Shown here piece by piece: positions 35,201 through 43,198 of a stretch of 64,000 bases of DNA (its first letter is position 1; the number at the start of each line of letters is the position of its first letter). Position numbers and translations under genes: made by a program. The stretch is from Nostoc sp. NMS8. Lineage in GTDB: Bacteria > Cyanobacteriota > Cyanobacteriia > Cyanobacteriales > Nostocaceae. Under the pieces are notes generated by a model. The model ran no database searches and had not been told where the DNA came from. It saw only the letters and a program-made list of their open reading frames with translations. The stretch is from positions 124,001 through 188,000 of the forward strand of contig NZ_JABXKK010000098.1 of the NCBI RefSeq assembly GCF_017115045.1, read 5' to 3'.

Positions 35201-36434
35201 TAATAAATTTGAAAAATGCTGGGATGATAGTTTCCAAGCGGTTCTTCTAGAAAAGGCTAAGGATACCGCAATTAAATATAAATGTCTGGAACAGTTATTT
35301 AAAGAACTTTTAAAGCATAAATCGATTGGAGCTAGAGAGTTTGCTAAGTCTCTTGTTTCTATTCCTCTACCTTTAGAAGAAGAAGCACACCATAAAGCTG
35401 TAGTTGCAGGTAGGGTATTAGTCGAATGTTCAGAACCTAATAGCTGGGTGATTGTTTGGTCAGCTATCCAGCAAGATACAAACTTTGGAAGGACAGTATT
35501 TGAAACAGTTGCTAATCGCTACGTGCATGGTTTCCATTTAAAGCTGACTGAAACACAGCTAGCAGATTTATACATCTGGCTAGTTTGTCAGTATCCTCAT
35601 GCTGAAGATCCTGATCACAGCAATGAGGTTCTTGCTGACGATATGGGCGTTAAAGAGAGCATTGCTAACTTAAGAGAAAGTGTTTTGACACAACTTAGGG
35701 AAACTGGGACATCTCAGGCGTGTATTGAGATTGAGCGTATTGCTGACCAGTTCCCTAAACTAATGTGGCTTAAAAGAACGTTGCGAAACGCTCAGAATGT
35801 TAAGCGGTGCAAAGATTGGCAACCACCTCAACCAGAACAGATTCTTCAAATTGTGAGCAAGAAGGAATCAAAGAGTATGAAAACAATTCTGATTGTGGCA
35901 TCAAGTCCGGTTAATCAGGCAAAATTACGCCTGGATAAGGAAGTGCGTGAAATTAATGAGGGATTACGTCGATCTCAGAAGGGTGACCAATTTAAACTAG
36001 AGCAGAGATGGGCTGTTCGGACTGATGATTTACGTCGAGCCTTATTAGAGACTGAACCACAAATTGTCCATTTCTGTGGACATGGATCAGGCGATGAAGG
36101 ACTAGTGATAGAAGACGAAGCTGGAAAATCAAAGCTAGTGAGTACAACTGCTCTAGCAAATTTATTTGAACTGTGTACTGAACACGTCGAATGCGTTCTC
36201 CTCAATGCTTGCTATTCGGAAGTGCAAGCAGAGGCAATTGTTCAACATATTGACTATGTAATTGGGATGGGTGACGCAATTGGAGATACAGCTGCAATCA
36301 AGTTTGCTACCGGATTTTATGATGCTCTTGGAGCAGGAAGGTCTATTGAAATGGCCTATAAATTTGGTTGTAATGCAATTCAGTTAGAGAACATTCCAGA
36401 GCATCTGACTCCAAAATTTAAGAAGAAACAATAG
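32223..36434 (+). CDS. NACHT-type STAND ATPase with C-terminal CHAT protease domain
   Basis: A 1403-aa protein. The P-loop GEPGIGKT is at 58-65 and the Walker B LYIFLDSLDE at 120-129, with NACHT-type sensor features (RLYLRIACRTAVW, then LSLMGWAHQTYAEFLAAWYLI near 360). Residues 450-1180 are a long helical, HEAT-like sensor region. The last 187 residues are a CHAT domain (caspase-HetF-associated with TPRs) beginning MKTILIVASSPVNQAKLRLDKE. The catalytic dyad is His1287 in HFCGHGSGDEG and Cys1330 in LLNACYSEVQAEAI. It is probably an NLR-like sensor that oligomerises and releases protease activity, in defence or programmed death. ATG 32223 is chosen; TTG 32211 is in frame. No membrane segments. 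Confidence 0.88.
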   Translation: MPNQDYQWKRFWCPRSRPINLADGGYLCDPEEKWGKIYNPHLVTFEAISDLRCLALLGEPGIGKTCAVESEQEKIISKIEAAGNQVILLNLRSYRTEDFLVEELFKSLEFTDWLKGTHQLYIFLDSLDECLLRIDTLATLLVDKFNRRDIRSQAERLYLRIACRTAVWQPVLEKGLKKIWGEDGVGIYKLAPLRRVDVSKAAKIEGINDAEAFLEEIQNKNVVPLAIKPITLKFLLKIYHRHNGQFPPSQSLHELYLEGCSWLCEERNDSRIASKLKGNLLRQQRLIVAARIAAIMIFGEKSVIKTGIQRDVPDDDNYVLIEKMCQGIESVEGREFEINEEAVEEVLDTGLFSSRGELSLMGWAHQTYAEFLAAWYLIQHQTPLERVMSLIVSYKDPEHKLIPQLHETAAWLASMRTDVLQEIMKTDPDVLLRSDIPTDANLQAAIVDNLLKQYEQGKLLYSSGDNYRRYEKLKHSGLTEQLRPYIQDYSNQIDASRIAIDIIEACKVDELQGDLVNLALDSSQSIYLRVSAANAICTVGNASAKLQLKPLACGQLPEDEDDQLKGYALRAIWSDHLLVEELFNVLTPRKKRNFLSSYGVFVDFELVPKLQPSDLLVALNWVEKQGIRGFGHPFERLGNAILLKAWENFDLPDIAESFTKVALIQWREHQRVITRDNELQTKFESSFINDINKRRKLIEQAVLIVSKTGENIYFLWSSLTRNILLTEDVFWMLGKLQNIHSQEERIWARLIKWKFNCQDVKQKDAIFTASQTNNILHEEFAPYFATSDLNSDQAEILELEYQSMQDQEESRQNLVIASLPKERVLLFLEQLESGNLSAWLQITTVMTLNSDSQFSEEGFESDLTKLPGWQEADLKTRDRIINGGKKYIEEYSQVAKDCIETNLFNEPESAGFQAFLLLLQETPEILDTLLSTVWQRWASIIVGFPYNTQREQYYKDYQELVKQAYLKAPIETLNTLVSIIDKKNGEDNPILILNKFEKCWDDSFQAVLLEKAKDTAIKYKCLEQLFKELLKHKSIGAREFAKSLVSIPLPLEEEAHHKAVVAGRVLVECSEPNSWVIVWSAIQQDTNFGRTVFETVANRYVHGFHLKLTETQLADLYIWLVCQYPHAEDPDHSNEVLADDMGVKESIANLRESVLTQLRETGTSQACIEIERIADQFPKLMWLKRTLRNAQNVKRCKDWQPPQPEQILQIVSKKESKSMKTILIVASSPVNQAKLRLDKEVREINEGLRRSQKGDQFKLEQRWAVRTDDLRRALLETEPQIVHFCGHGSGDEGLVIEDEAGKSKLVSTTALANLFELCTEHVECVLLNACYSEVQAEAIVQHIDYVIGMGDAIGDTAAIKFATGFYDALGAGRSIEMAYKFGCNAIQLENIPEHLTPKFKKKQ

Positions 36435-36509
36435 CTTTATGTCTTTTTTACTTATGTCTTTTTTACTAACGGGCGATCGCCTTCTAACCCTGCTCATCCA
36501 AACTCAGAT

Positions 36510-36788
36510 ATGGAAGAAGCAGGTAAAAATAATACAATGGTAAAACAAAATTTTCAACCGGAACATACGCCGATATCTCCGTCAGATGTTTCTAAAAACC
36601 TGTCAACTACCATCAACTTCAGCGAGATATCCAAGTCTTTTGACCCAGACGCTATGCCTATTTGGGAACTGGTAGCTGAAATCTCTGCCCAAGTCCCTGA
36701 TGAAGAATGGCAAAAACTACCTACTGATTTAGCTAGGAGATTTGATTACTATCAGAAACAGAACGCAGAAGGGTTAGACAATGAGTGA
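36510..36788 (+). CDS. Small antitoxin-like hypothetical protein
   Basis: A 92-aa acidic protein overlapping the next gene by 8 bp. The C-terminal half (PDAMPIWELVAEISAQVPDEEWQKLPTDLARRFDYY) is a compact helical segment typical of small genes paired with PIN, Uma2 or similar nucleases in cyanobacteria. The disordered N-terminus (FQPEHTPISPSDVSKNLS) could be a binding tail. ATG 36537 (MVKQNFQ) is an alternative start. The overlap suggests that the two proteins act together, perhaps as a regulator and nuclease pair. Confidence 0.65.
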   Translation: MEEAGKNNTMVKQNFQPEHTPISPSDVSKNLSTTINFSEISKSFDPDAMPIWELVAEISAQVPDEEWQKLPTDLARRFDYYQKQNAEGLDNE

Positions 36789-37431
36789 AACTCAAACCCA
36801 GTTACCGACAGATACATGGATTTGTGCTTCTTGGCAGGAGTATCAGGAAGCGATAGCTAACTTGCTCAACGAGAAGGGAAAAAGCTATTACTACAAAGGA
36901 CACATGAGGCTGGAAATGCCACCAGTTAGTTTTGATCATGGTAAAGACCATGTTGTAATTATTTTTGCAGTGACTCTATTTGCAGCACTTAAAAGCATTG
37001 CAGCCACAGGTTTAGACACAACCACCTTTCGTAAAACTGGTGTTCGGGATTGTCAGCCTGATGTGGCGTATTATCTCAGAGAACGCGCCCAAACTATCCC
37101 AGCAGGTACAGGAATTGTCAACCTCGATCGCTACCCAGCACCGGATTTAGTGATTGAGATTGCGAAAACATCTCTGTTGGATGACTTGGGTACAAAGCGA
37201 TCGCTCTACGAAGAATTAGGCGTTGCTGAATATTGGGTAGTGGATGTTCAAAATGCCGAAATCATTGCCTATGCGATCGCAGATCAAGGCAGTAAACGTA
37301 TTCAAGAATCACAGGTATTGCCTGGATTGGCGATGTCTATTTTAGAAGAAGCTTTACGCCAAAGTCGTGAAATGAGTCAATCTGAAGTTGGAGCTTGGTT
37401 ATTGAGCCAGTTTCAGCAAAAGGAGGATTGA
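36781..37431 (+). CDS. Uma2-family PD-(D/E)XK endonuclease-like protein
   Basis: A 216-aa member of the Uma2 (DUF820) family, greatly expanded in cyanobacteria. Catalytic-core features are CQPDVAYYL, PDLVIEIAKTSLLDDLGTKRSLYEELGVAEYWVVD (Asp, Glu and the downstream Lys) and VLPGLAMSILEEALRQSRE. The activity is presumed to be on DNA, but the biological role is not known to me. It overlaps the small gene upstream (start inside its last codons), so both are one operon. It is convergent with the YhcG nuclease gene 20 bp away. Confidence 0.88.
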   Translation: MSETQTQLPTDTWICASWQEYQEAIANLLNEKGKSYYYKGHMRLEMPPVSFDHGKDHVVIIFAVTLFAALKSIAATGLDTTTFRKTGVRDCQPDVAYYLRERAQTIPAGTGIVNLDRYPAPDLVIEIAKTSLLDDLGTKRSLYEELGVAEYWVVDVQNAEIIAYAIADQGSKRIQESQVLPGLAMSILEEALRQSREMSQSEVGAWLLSQFQQKED

Positions 37432-37450
37432 TCGTTGGCAATTGACAAAG

Positions 37451-38488
37451 TTACATTTTGTCTTCTATAGACTTTCTGGCTTCTTCTATCTGTGCAGCCA
37501 GCTTTTCTTCATCAGGTAATTTTAGCTGATATTCCCTGGCTAAAATATTGGGTAAATTTTCTAATGCATAATGTGCCACAGCTTCATCCTTTTGACTGCA
37601 CAATATCAACCCAACAGGCGGATTCTCTCCAGGGTATGTCCAATGTTCTTTAGCATAATTTACATAAAAATTCATTTGTCCAGTGTCAGCCGGCGTTAAC
37701 TTCCCCAGCTTCAAATCAATTACTATCAGACATCTCAGCAGCCGATGAAAAAATAATAAATCTACCCGATACCATTCATCGCCAACGCGCAAACGTTTCT
37801 GACGAGCTACAAAAGCAAATTCACTTCCTAATTCTAATAAAAAGTATTCCAGCTTATCGATTAATGCTTGTTCTAAATCACTTTCTGAATATTCATCCTT
37901 CAATCCTAAAAATTCTAAGACAAATGAATCTTTAAGTTCTTGTTCAGGGGTTAAGATATCTTCTACCTGCTTTTCTTCACCTTTTTTCAGCGACGCAGTT
38001 TTATTTTTTGACAGGGCTACTCGTTCATAAAATTTACTTTCTATCTGTCTTTTTAGTTGTCTTTCGCTCCAGCCTGCGCGTAGTGCTTCAGTTTCATAAA
38101 ATTCTCTAGCTTTCAAGTCATGAACTGAAAGAAGACGAACATAATGTGACCAAGGTAAAGGAAATCCTTGAGCTAAAGTTGATAAATTAGATTCAGCAGA
38201 CAGTGTTTGCGAAATTTGCCATTCCAGATAAAAACGACGCATTAACTCTAAATTACGCTCAGAAAAACCTTTGGTAAATCTGGCTGTTAAATCTCCTGAA
38301 AGCCTTTTTATAACTGCTGCTCCGTATTCTGCTCGCTTCTCTCCACCCTGCTCAAGTTCTACAATCCGTCGCCCAAGTTGCCAGTAAGTAGCCGTCATGA
38401 TTGCATTTACTGAACGAGCAGCTGCACGACGAGATGATTCTAGAAGTTCAATTAAATCAGCGAGAGTGTTTTCGTAGCCGTTAATCAC
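37451..38488 (-). CDS. YhcG/DUF1016-family PD-(D/E)XK nuclease
   Basis: A 345-aa protein. The N-terminal DUF1016_N domain (about 5-170) has the winged-helix-like TYWQLGRRIVELEQGGEKRAEYGAAVIKRLS and FTKGFSERNLELMRRFY. The C-terminal nuclease domain (about 185-340) has EFLGLKDEYSESDLEQALID, then DEWYRVDLLFFHRLLRCLIVIDLKLGKLTPADTGQM, where Asp and DLK are the catalytic residues, and GLILCSQKDEAVAHYAL. Members are found near restriction and retrotransposon-like systems and probably cut or process DNA. It is convergent with the Uma2 gene and ends the defence-like stretch. Confidence 0.92.
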   Translation of the reverse strand: MINGYENTLADLIELLESSRRAAARSVNAIMTATYWQLGRRIVELEQGGEKRAEYGAAVIKRLSGDLTARFTKGFSERNLELMRRFYLEWQISQTLSAESNLSTLAQGFPLPWSHYVRLLSVHDLKAREFYETEALRAGWSERQLKRQIESKFYERVALSKNKTASLKKGEEKQVEDILTPEQELKDSFVLEFLGLKDEYSESDLEQALIDKLEYFLLELGSEFAFVARQKRLRVGDEWYRVDLLFFHRLLRCLIVIDLKLGKLTPADTGQMNFYVNYAKEHWTYPGENPPVGLILCSQKDEAVAHYALENLPNILAREYQLKLPDEEKLAAQIEEARKSIEDKM

Positions 38489-38628
38489 GATATCCTTCTC
38501 AACTGCGTTTTTGTGTTTTAAGAATTACTGCATTGTGTTATTTTACGATTTATCAAATAACTTTTTTCATAAGATGTTGTGCAGAGACGCAATTTGACTC
38601 GCATCTCTACAATCTCTTTCCATGACTT

Positions 38629-39375
38629 TTACTCAGCGTTCACAAATTCCCAATACCCACTGCTAAGTTCTTTCACCGCCAAGTCATAAAATTGCTTACC
38701 GTGTTCGGGCGTTGCTAAAGCCGGATTTGAACCCATACGTCCATCTGGATAACGCACTCGAAAGTCAGCAGCGCTATAAATCCGATGTCCCCTTGCAACT
38801 TCTGGTGAAAGGTATGCTTGCTTAATCGCTTCTGGATAAACATACTGAGTGAGCGCTACTTCACTTGGCGTTGCATGAGAGCCTTCTTGATCCCCATATA
38901 ATTCTTTAGCTAGCTTATATACCGAACCGCACATAAACCAGTTTGCCACTTGACATTGCACCTGTTGAGCATTGGGAATCTGCAAATCTTCTAAGTGCGC
39001 GTAAGTTTCTGAGAAAGCCGCTTTCAGGGTGGCGATATTCCCACCATGTCCGTTAATAAAGTAGAACTTGCTAAAACCAGCTTTGGCTAAACAAGTTACA
39101 TAATCTCGTACTACTTGAATCAAAGTGCTGGGACGCAGACTGATTGAGCCAGGAAAAGCAGTATGGTGCAGTGCCATGCCCACATTGATTGTAGGGCCAA
39201 CGATCGCTTGGGTTGCATCACCTACACCAGCTGCGATCGCTTCTGCACAAATAGCATCAGTACCAATTAACCCCGTTGGCCCATGTTGTTCTGTGGAACC
39301 AATAGGAAAAATAATCCCCTTTGACTGCTGTAAATAAGCTTCGACTTCTTGCCAAGTACTTAAATGCAGTAACAT
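38629..39375 (-). CDS. Creatininase-family amidohydrolase
   Basis: A 248-aa metalloenzyme of the creatininase/MftE/ArfB superfamily. Metal-binding and active-site motifs are PIGSTEQHGPTGLIGTDAICAE (Glu, His, Asp) and FYFINGHGGNIATLKAA (His), with a later EGSHATPSEVALTQ. In cyanobacteria the substrate is uncertain; creatinine itself is unlikely. I start at ATG 39375 (MLLHLSTWQEVEAYL), which has AAGGAAA nine nt upstream; the open frame reaches 39420. It is a single gene, 140 bp from the YhcG promoter region. Confidence 0.88.
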   Translation of the reverse strand: MLLHLSTWQEVEAYLQQSKGIIFPIGSTEQHGPTGLIGTDAICAEAIAAGVGDATQAIVGPTINVGMALHHTAFPGSISLRPSTLIQVVRDYVTCLAKAGFSKFYFINGHGGNIATLKAAFSETYAHLEDLQIPNAQQVQCQVANWFMCGSVYKLAKELYGDQEGSHATPSEVALTQYVYPEAIKQAYLSPEVARGHRIYSAADFRVRYPDGRMGSNPALATPEHGKQFYDLAVKELSSGYWEFVNAE

Positions 39376-39668
39376 TTTTGACGATTTCCTTTGCTGGTAA
39401 ATAAGCAGATTAACTTTCAAATGGTTTTACCCATACTGTTTTAGGGCAGCCATAAGGTAGTTTTAGCCGGGTATATTCTAAAATAAATTTCTCAATTAAA
39501 AATAAAATAATCTCTGATGCGCCTGATTTACTCTTGTCCACTTAGTTACTTTAAATATACTAAAAAGGACGAATGCTAGCAGAAAACTAGAAAAAGTAGG
39601 TTAAAAGTACTATTGTTACCTCATTCTCAACACTTGAGCAAAAATATCAACGTATCCAAAAGGAGTTA

Positions 39669-40685
39669 ATGGCTGGGGCGATCGCTCTCGGCGGTGTTTT
39701 CATTATTGGCACTTTATGGTACTGGTTAGTGGAAGGCTGGTCATGGGAAGATGCGGCTTACATGACAGTCATCACCTTAGCGACTGTGGGATATGGAGAA
39801 ACTCACCCACTCGGTAGCCGAGGACGGTTGTTTACAATTGCCTTGATTTTATTGGGTGTAGTCAATATCGGTTACATTGTCAACAGATTTACAGAAGCGA
39901 TCATTCAAGGCTACTTTCAAGAAGGAATTCGGCTACAGCAACAGAGGCGGTTAATGGAATCCCTATCAGAACATTACATCATCTGTGGATTTAGTCGGAC
40001 TGGTCGTCAAATTGCCAAGGAATTTCGGGCAGAAGGTGTACCTTTTGTGGTGATTGATTCGGAGATGGAATCGGTACAAAGGGCGCAGACTGAAGGTTAT
40101 ACAGCATACCAAGGTGATGCTACATTAGATGACACACTCTTAGAAGTTGGCGTTGAACGGGCGATTTGTATCGTTGCAGCACTCCCTTCGGATGCCGAAA
40201 ATCTATACATTGTTTTATCGGCTAAAACACTGAATTCGGGAGTTCGGGCGATCGCCCGGGCAAGTACAGAAGAAGCTTTGCAGAAATTAAGACGCGGTGG
40301 TGCAGATGAAGTCATATCCCCCTATATCACTGGTGGAAAACGTATGGCTGCTGCGGCTCTCAGACCCCAAGTCTTAGACTTTGTAGATGGAATTTTGACA
40401 GGTGCAGACCGTCAGTTGTATATGGAAGAATTTTTACTCGACCCGGCTTTTTGTCCTTTTGTGGGTCAGAGTTTGCAAAAAGCGAGATTGCGATCGCAAT
40501 CTGGGGCATTAGTCCTGGCAATTCGCCGTCTTGACGGGACTCTCATCGGTGGCCCCACTGGTGACACGTTGTTAATGCCAGGCGATCGGCTAATTGGTAT
40601 GGGTACAGCAGAACAGTTACGGAGTCTGAATCAAATTCTCGGCCCCATTAATTCCAAGAAACTGCGGCGACCGAAAAATAGTTGA
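39669..40685 (+). CDS. Potassium channel with RCK (TrkA-N/TrkA-C) domains
   Basis: A 338-aa protein. Two membrane helices (about 3-20 and 52-72) enclose the pore loop with the K+ selectivity filter TLATVGYGE. A TrkA-N (RCK) Rossmann domain follows (about 101-220, YIICGFSRTGRQIAKEF, nucleotide-binding), then TrkA-C (about 245-330, GQSLQKARLRSQSGALVLAIRR). It should form a tetrameric ligand-gated K+ channel in the plasma membrane. ATG 39669 has AAAAGGAG four nt upstream; the frame is open about 23 codons further but without a good start codon. Confidence 0.92.
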   Translation: MAGAIALGGVFIIGTLWYWLVEGWSWEDAAYMTVITLATVGYGETHPLGSRGRLFTIALILLGVVNIGYIVNRFTEAIIQGYFQEGIRLQQQRRLMESLSEHYIICGFSRTGRQIAKEFRAEGVPFVVIDSEMESVQRAQTEGYTAYQGDATLDDTLLEVGVERAICIVAALPSDAENLYIVLSAKTLNSGVRAIARASTEEALQKLRRGGADEVISPYITGGKRMAAAALRPQVLDFVDGILTGADRQLYMEEFLLDPAFCPFVGQSLQKARLRSQSGALVLAIRRLDGTLIGGPTGDTLLMPGDRLIGMGTAEQLRSLNQILGPINSKKLRRPKNS

Positions 40686-40944
40686 GTTGGGTAAGCTGGT
40701 AAATATTTCATTAATAAGTAGTTTTATTCTTCTATCTGGTGCTTTATTTTGTAGTTCACTTACCAGTTAATATCCACTGCAAAAATCTGATTTCTATCTT
40801 GCGGTTGGGCTAGACAAATTTTGATGTGATTAGGCTGTGTTTTAGTCATTACTAAATAACACATCTTTTGATACATTATATTTAACTCAAACACTGAAAA
40901 TCAATGGCTTTCCTAACCAATGCTCAACGACAAATTACAAATGA

Positions 40945-41502
40945 CTAACAATCAATTTCTCTCCACCCATGCCTAGCTGCTATGCCTTTTGTAACCCATT
41001 CGATCACAATTGGGGGAGCTTCTGATATCAAAATGCTAGGATAAACTGCTGCACCCCAATCGGGATGAATTAGTACACGGCATTGATTTTTGATCACTGG
41101 ATAGTTAAGCAAAGCTTTGACAACTGCTGTGTCATCGTGGGGGATTGCTCCGGGATGGGAGAGTAAAGGGTAGCCTGTACGAGGGTCGATTAAGTCAGTT
41201 AAGTAGCTGCGATCGCGCAGATTAAATGCTAAATCGCAGCCAAATATCATAAACTTTTCTCGCAAGCGTTCTTTCTCTATCTCTACCTCTGCTGTCTTTT
41301 CAACTAATTGATAACGCGATTGTTGTAAAACAATCACTACCCGTAAAAATGGCTGTCGTTTCCAATCTGGTAATATCCGTTCGCAGTTGGCACAGATATA
41401 TTGACTGGGAGGATGAATTGAAATTTGAACCGCTTGTCCCGCTTCACCAACTAAATTAATCGGACAGGCTTGCTCCGAAGTGTAAACCTTGGGATAGTTC
41501 AC
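40945..41502 (-). CDS. MMADHC-like (cobalamin-trafficking CblD-type) protein
   Basis: A 185-aa protein with FGCDLAFNLRDRSYLTDLIDPRTGYPLLSHPGAIPHDDTAVVKALLNYP and a C-terminal region ending EWVTKGIAARHGW. I associate this pattern with proteins annotated 'methylmalonic aciduria and homocystinuria type D' in cyanobacteria, related to the human cobalamin-trafficking protein CblD. The N-terminal half has a CANCERILPDW segment. The cofactor role is an inference from the family name only. It is a single gene and has no signal peptide. Confidence 0.5.
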   Translation of the reverse strand: MNYPKVYTSEQACPINLVGEAGQAVQISIHPPSQYICANCERILPDWKRQPFLRVVIVLQQSRYQLVEKTAEVEIEKERLREKFMIFGCDLAFNLRDRSYLTDLIDPRTGYPLLSHPGAIPHDDTAVVKALLNYPVIKNQCRVLIHPDWGAAVYPSILISEAPPIVIEWVTKGIAARHGWREIDC

Positions 41503-41956
41503 TAAATTGATTCGGTTTATACAAAATTTTTAATTTAATCTCTGGTATTGATAATAACTCTTAAAAGTTCCAAAAAATCATCATTTTTCTCTAATATGCT
41601 GCTTTTTTTCAAAGTAGTTACTAATAATTTGAGAATTTTAATCCGAATTTTAACCTTTATTAACCTGTTTTAATGGGATTTGCTGCGATCGCTGTAAGCG
41701 TTGGCATAGGTGCAGATGTCATAGACAAGCGATGCCTATGGCGAGCTACGCCTACGCGCCTGAAAAATGGTCAATCAAAATCCCAAAAAATAACCTCCAT
41801 CCCATATAATTTGCAGTCAAAACCAAAATGATATAGCTGTCAGCAAAACTTGATTAGACAGATATCTAGTTAAGCAAAGCCTGTGAGACTTTTGCCAAAG
41901 GCAAGCAGAAAAAATAAAGGCATTCAGCTATGCAGCCTACTTTGCATAACACCCAA
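41503..41956. other. AT-rich spacer with short repeat
   Basis: No gene supported. A run with GCGATGCCTATGGCGAGC near 41727-41750 is a dispersed Nostoc-type repeat. The rest is AT-rich upstream sequence of the MMADHC-like gene and the 3' side of the next small gene. Confidence 0.35.
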
Positions 41957-42163
41957 TTAATTAAGTTTTAAAGAATTCACTGGAACTTCATCCCAAGAAT
42001 CGACTGTCCGCAAACGCGCTACCCAACCTGCGGCCTTTTGCGTCTCCGTCAAATTATTCTCAAAAGAATCATGACAATCTTTAGCTTGAGATTCATTACA
42101 AGTGGCAATACAGGCATGAATCATCCCAGACGGATCGATTTGCTCATTTACCCAAATAGTCAT
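41957..42163 (-). CDS. Small conserved hypothetical protein
   Basis: A 68-aa soluble protein (MTIWVNEQIDPSGMIHACIA...) with two Cys near CIATCNESQAKDC and a Trp-rich C-terminal part (AGWVARLRTVDSWDEVP). The composition looks like a genuine cyanobacterial small protein, probably conserved among Nostocales, but I cannot name a family. There is no signal peptide. A large hairpin lies about 110 bp upstream. Confidence 0.55.
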   Translation of the reverse strand: MTIWVNEQIDPSGMIHACIATCNESQAKDCHDSFENNLTETQKAAGWVARLRTVDSWDEVPVNSLKLN

Positions 42164-42272
42164 AGAATATTACCTCAAAAACTTTAGCAAAAAAGCCATT
42201 TGTAATTTTAGAATACTATTAAAATCAAAACTATTTATAGTAAACTAATCCCAATTACTATAGTAATCAGGT

Positions 42273-42345
42273 TTGATTTTTGAACAGATACGTAGGGTGC
42301 GTTACGCTGTCGCTAACGCACCCTACGTATCTGTTCAAAAATCAA
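42273..42345. repeat. Perfect 32-bp inverted repeat (long hairpin)
   Basis: Bases 42273-42304 are exactly complementary to 42314-42345, with a 9-nt loop. The arms contain ACGTAGGGTGCGTTA. It lies in the spacer 42164-42903 and belongs to neither neighbour. The uninterrupted identity suggests a recent insertion, either a foldback mobile element or a repeat of a family whose core (GTAGGGTGCGTTA) is common in cyanobacteria. Confidence 0.85.
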
Positions 42346-42394
42346 TAGGTGTCAACTTAACATAAAAGCAAGCCTAGAACCAGCTTTTAGATAT

Positions 42395-42510
42395 TATCTC
42401 GTTCCCAGTCGGAGACTGAGAATGCCGTCTAGAGGCTCCGCCTCTCTTGCTAGCAGCAGAGCCGCCAGGAGAAGCATTTCCAGCCGGAGGCTAGAAACGA
42501 GGTTTTAAAG
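42395..42510. repeat. MITE-like element with imperfect terminal inverted repeats
   Basis: The left end CTCGTTCCCAGTCGGAGAC and the right end CCGGAGGCTAGAAACGAGG are related inverted copies; between them are GC-rich short palindromes (GAGGCTCCGCCTC). Elements with such ends are widely dispersed in Nostoc genomes. The rest of the 42164-42903 spacer also carries an AACGCGATAAATCGCGTC fragment near 42548 and no gene. Confidence 0.55.
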
Positions 42511-42903
42511 CAATACAGTTCAAATAAGCCTAAAACCCTCATGTCGAAACGCGATAAATCGCGTCTTCAAAGACCAATTATCCTTAACTGAACCTATTGG
42601 GTTTTAAAGAAATTTCAAAGTTGATACCCGCAGAGGCATTGCCGTGCCCCTGCGGATGTCCCTTACTAGATTGTGAAATACTATATTCGCCAACTGTCTC
42701 TTTTGAAAATTCGGGACTCTATAACTACTGCAATATTATTTAAGGGATAGAGTTGTAACGAGTTTTGACAGATATTGATAGATGCAAATTACTGATTCTA
42801 CAACTTTATCTGATGATACTCGTTGCGAGCCTCTCTCTAATAAAAATCAAAATTGAGTTATCAAATCTTAGTTTTATGAATAATCAAAAAGCATAAGGGA
42901 TCG

Positions 42904-43176
42904 CTAATCAAAATAATAATGTTTTTTCACGTCCCTTGTAATTTCCCATGTGCAGGACATACCAACGGGAAAAATAACTAGATCACCTTTACCCATTTGC
43001 ACTGGCTGTCCACCATCAGGAGTCACAACTACGTCACCTTCCAAAAAGTAGCAAGTTTCTTGAGAATCATAAGTCCAAGGGAATTTGGAAAAAGGAAGTT
43101 TCCAAATTCCCCATTTAAATACACTCAATTCATTGAGATATTCAAGTCTAGGTTGATGCTCGATTTTAATTTCCAT
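42904..43176 (-). CDS. Small cupin-domain protein (cupin_3 type)
   Basis: A 90-aa single cupin. Recognisable are FKWGIWKLPFSKFPWTYDSQETCYFLEGDVVVTPDGG and KGDLVIFPVGMSCTWEI, the pattern of the DUF861/cupin_3 group (ureidoglycolate-lyase-like fold). The substrate is unknown. The gene is complete and 22 bp downstream of the nitrogenase C-terminal-domain gene on the same strand, so the two are probably cotranscribed. Confidence 0.85.
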   Translation of the reverse strand: MEIKIEHQPRLEYLNELSVFKWGIWKLPFSKFPWTYDSQETCYFLEGDVVVTPDGGQPVQMGKGDLVIFPVGMSCTWEITRDVKKHYYFD

Positions 43177-43198
43177 ATCGTGTTTTCTCTAGTTATGT

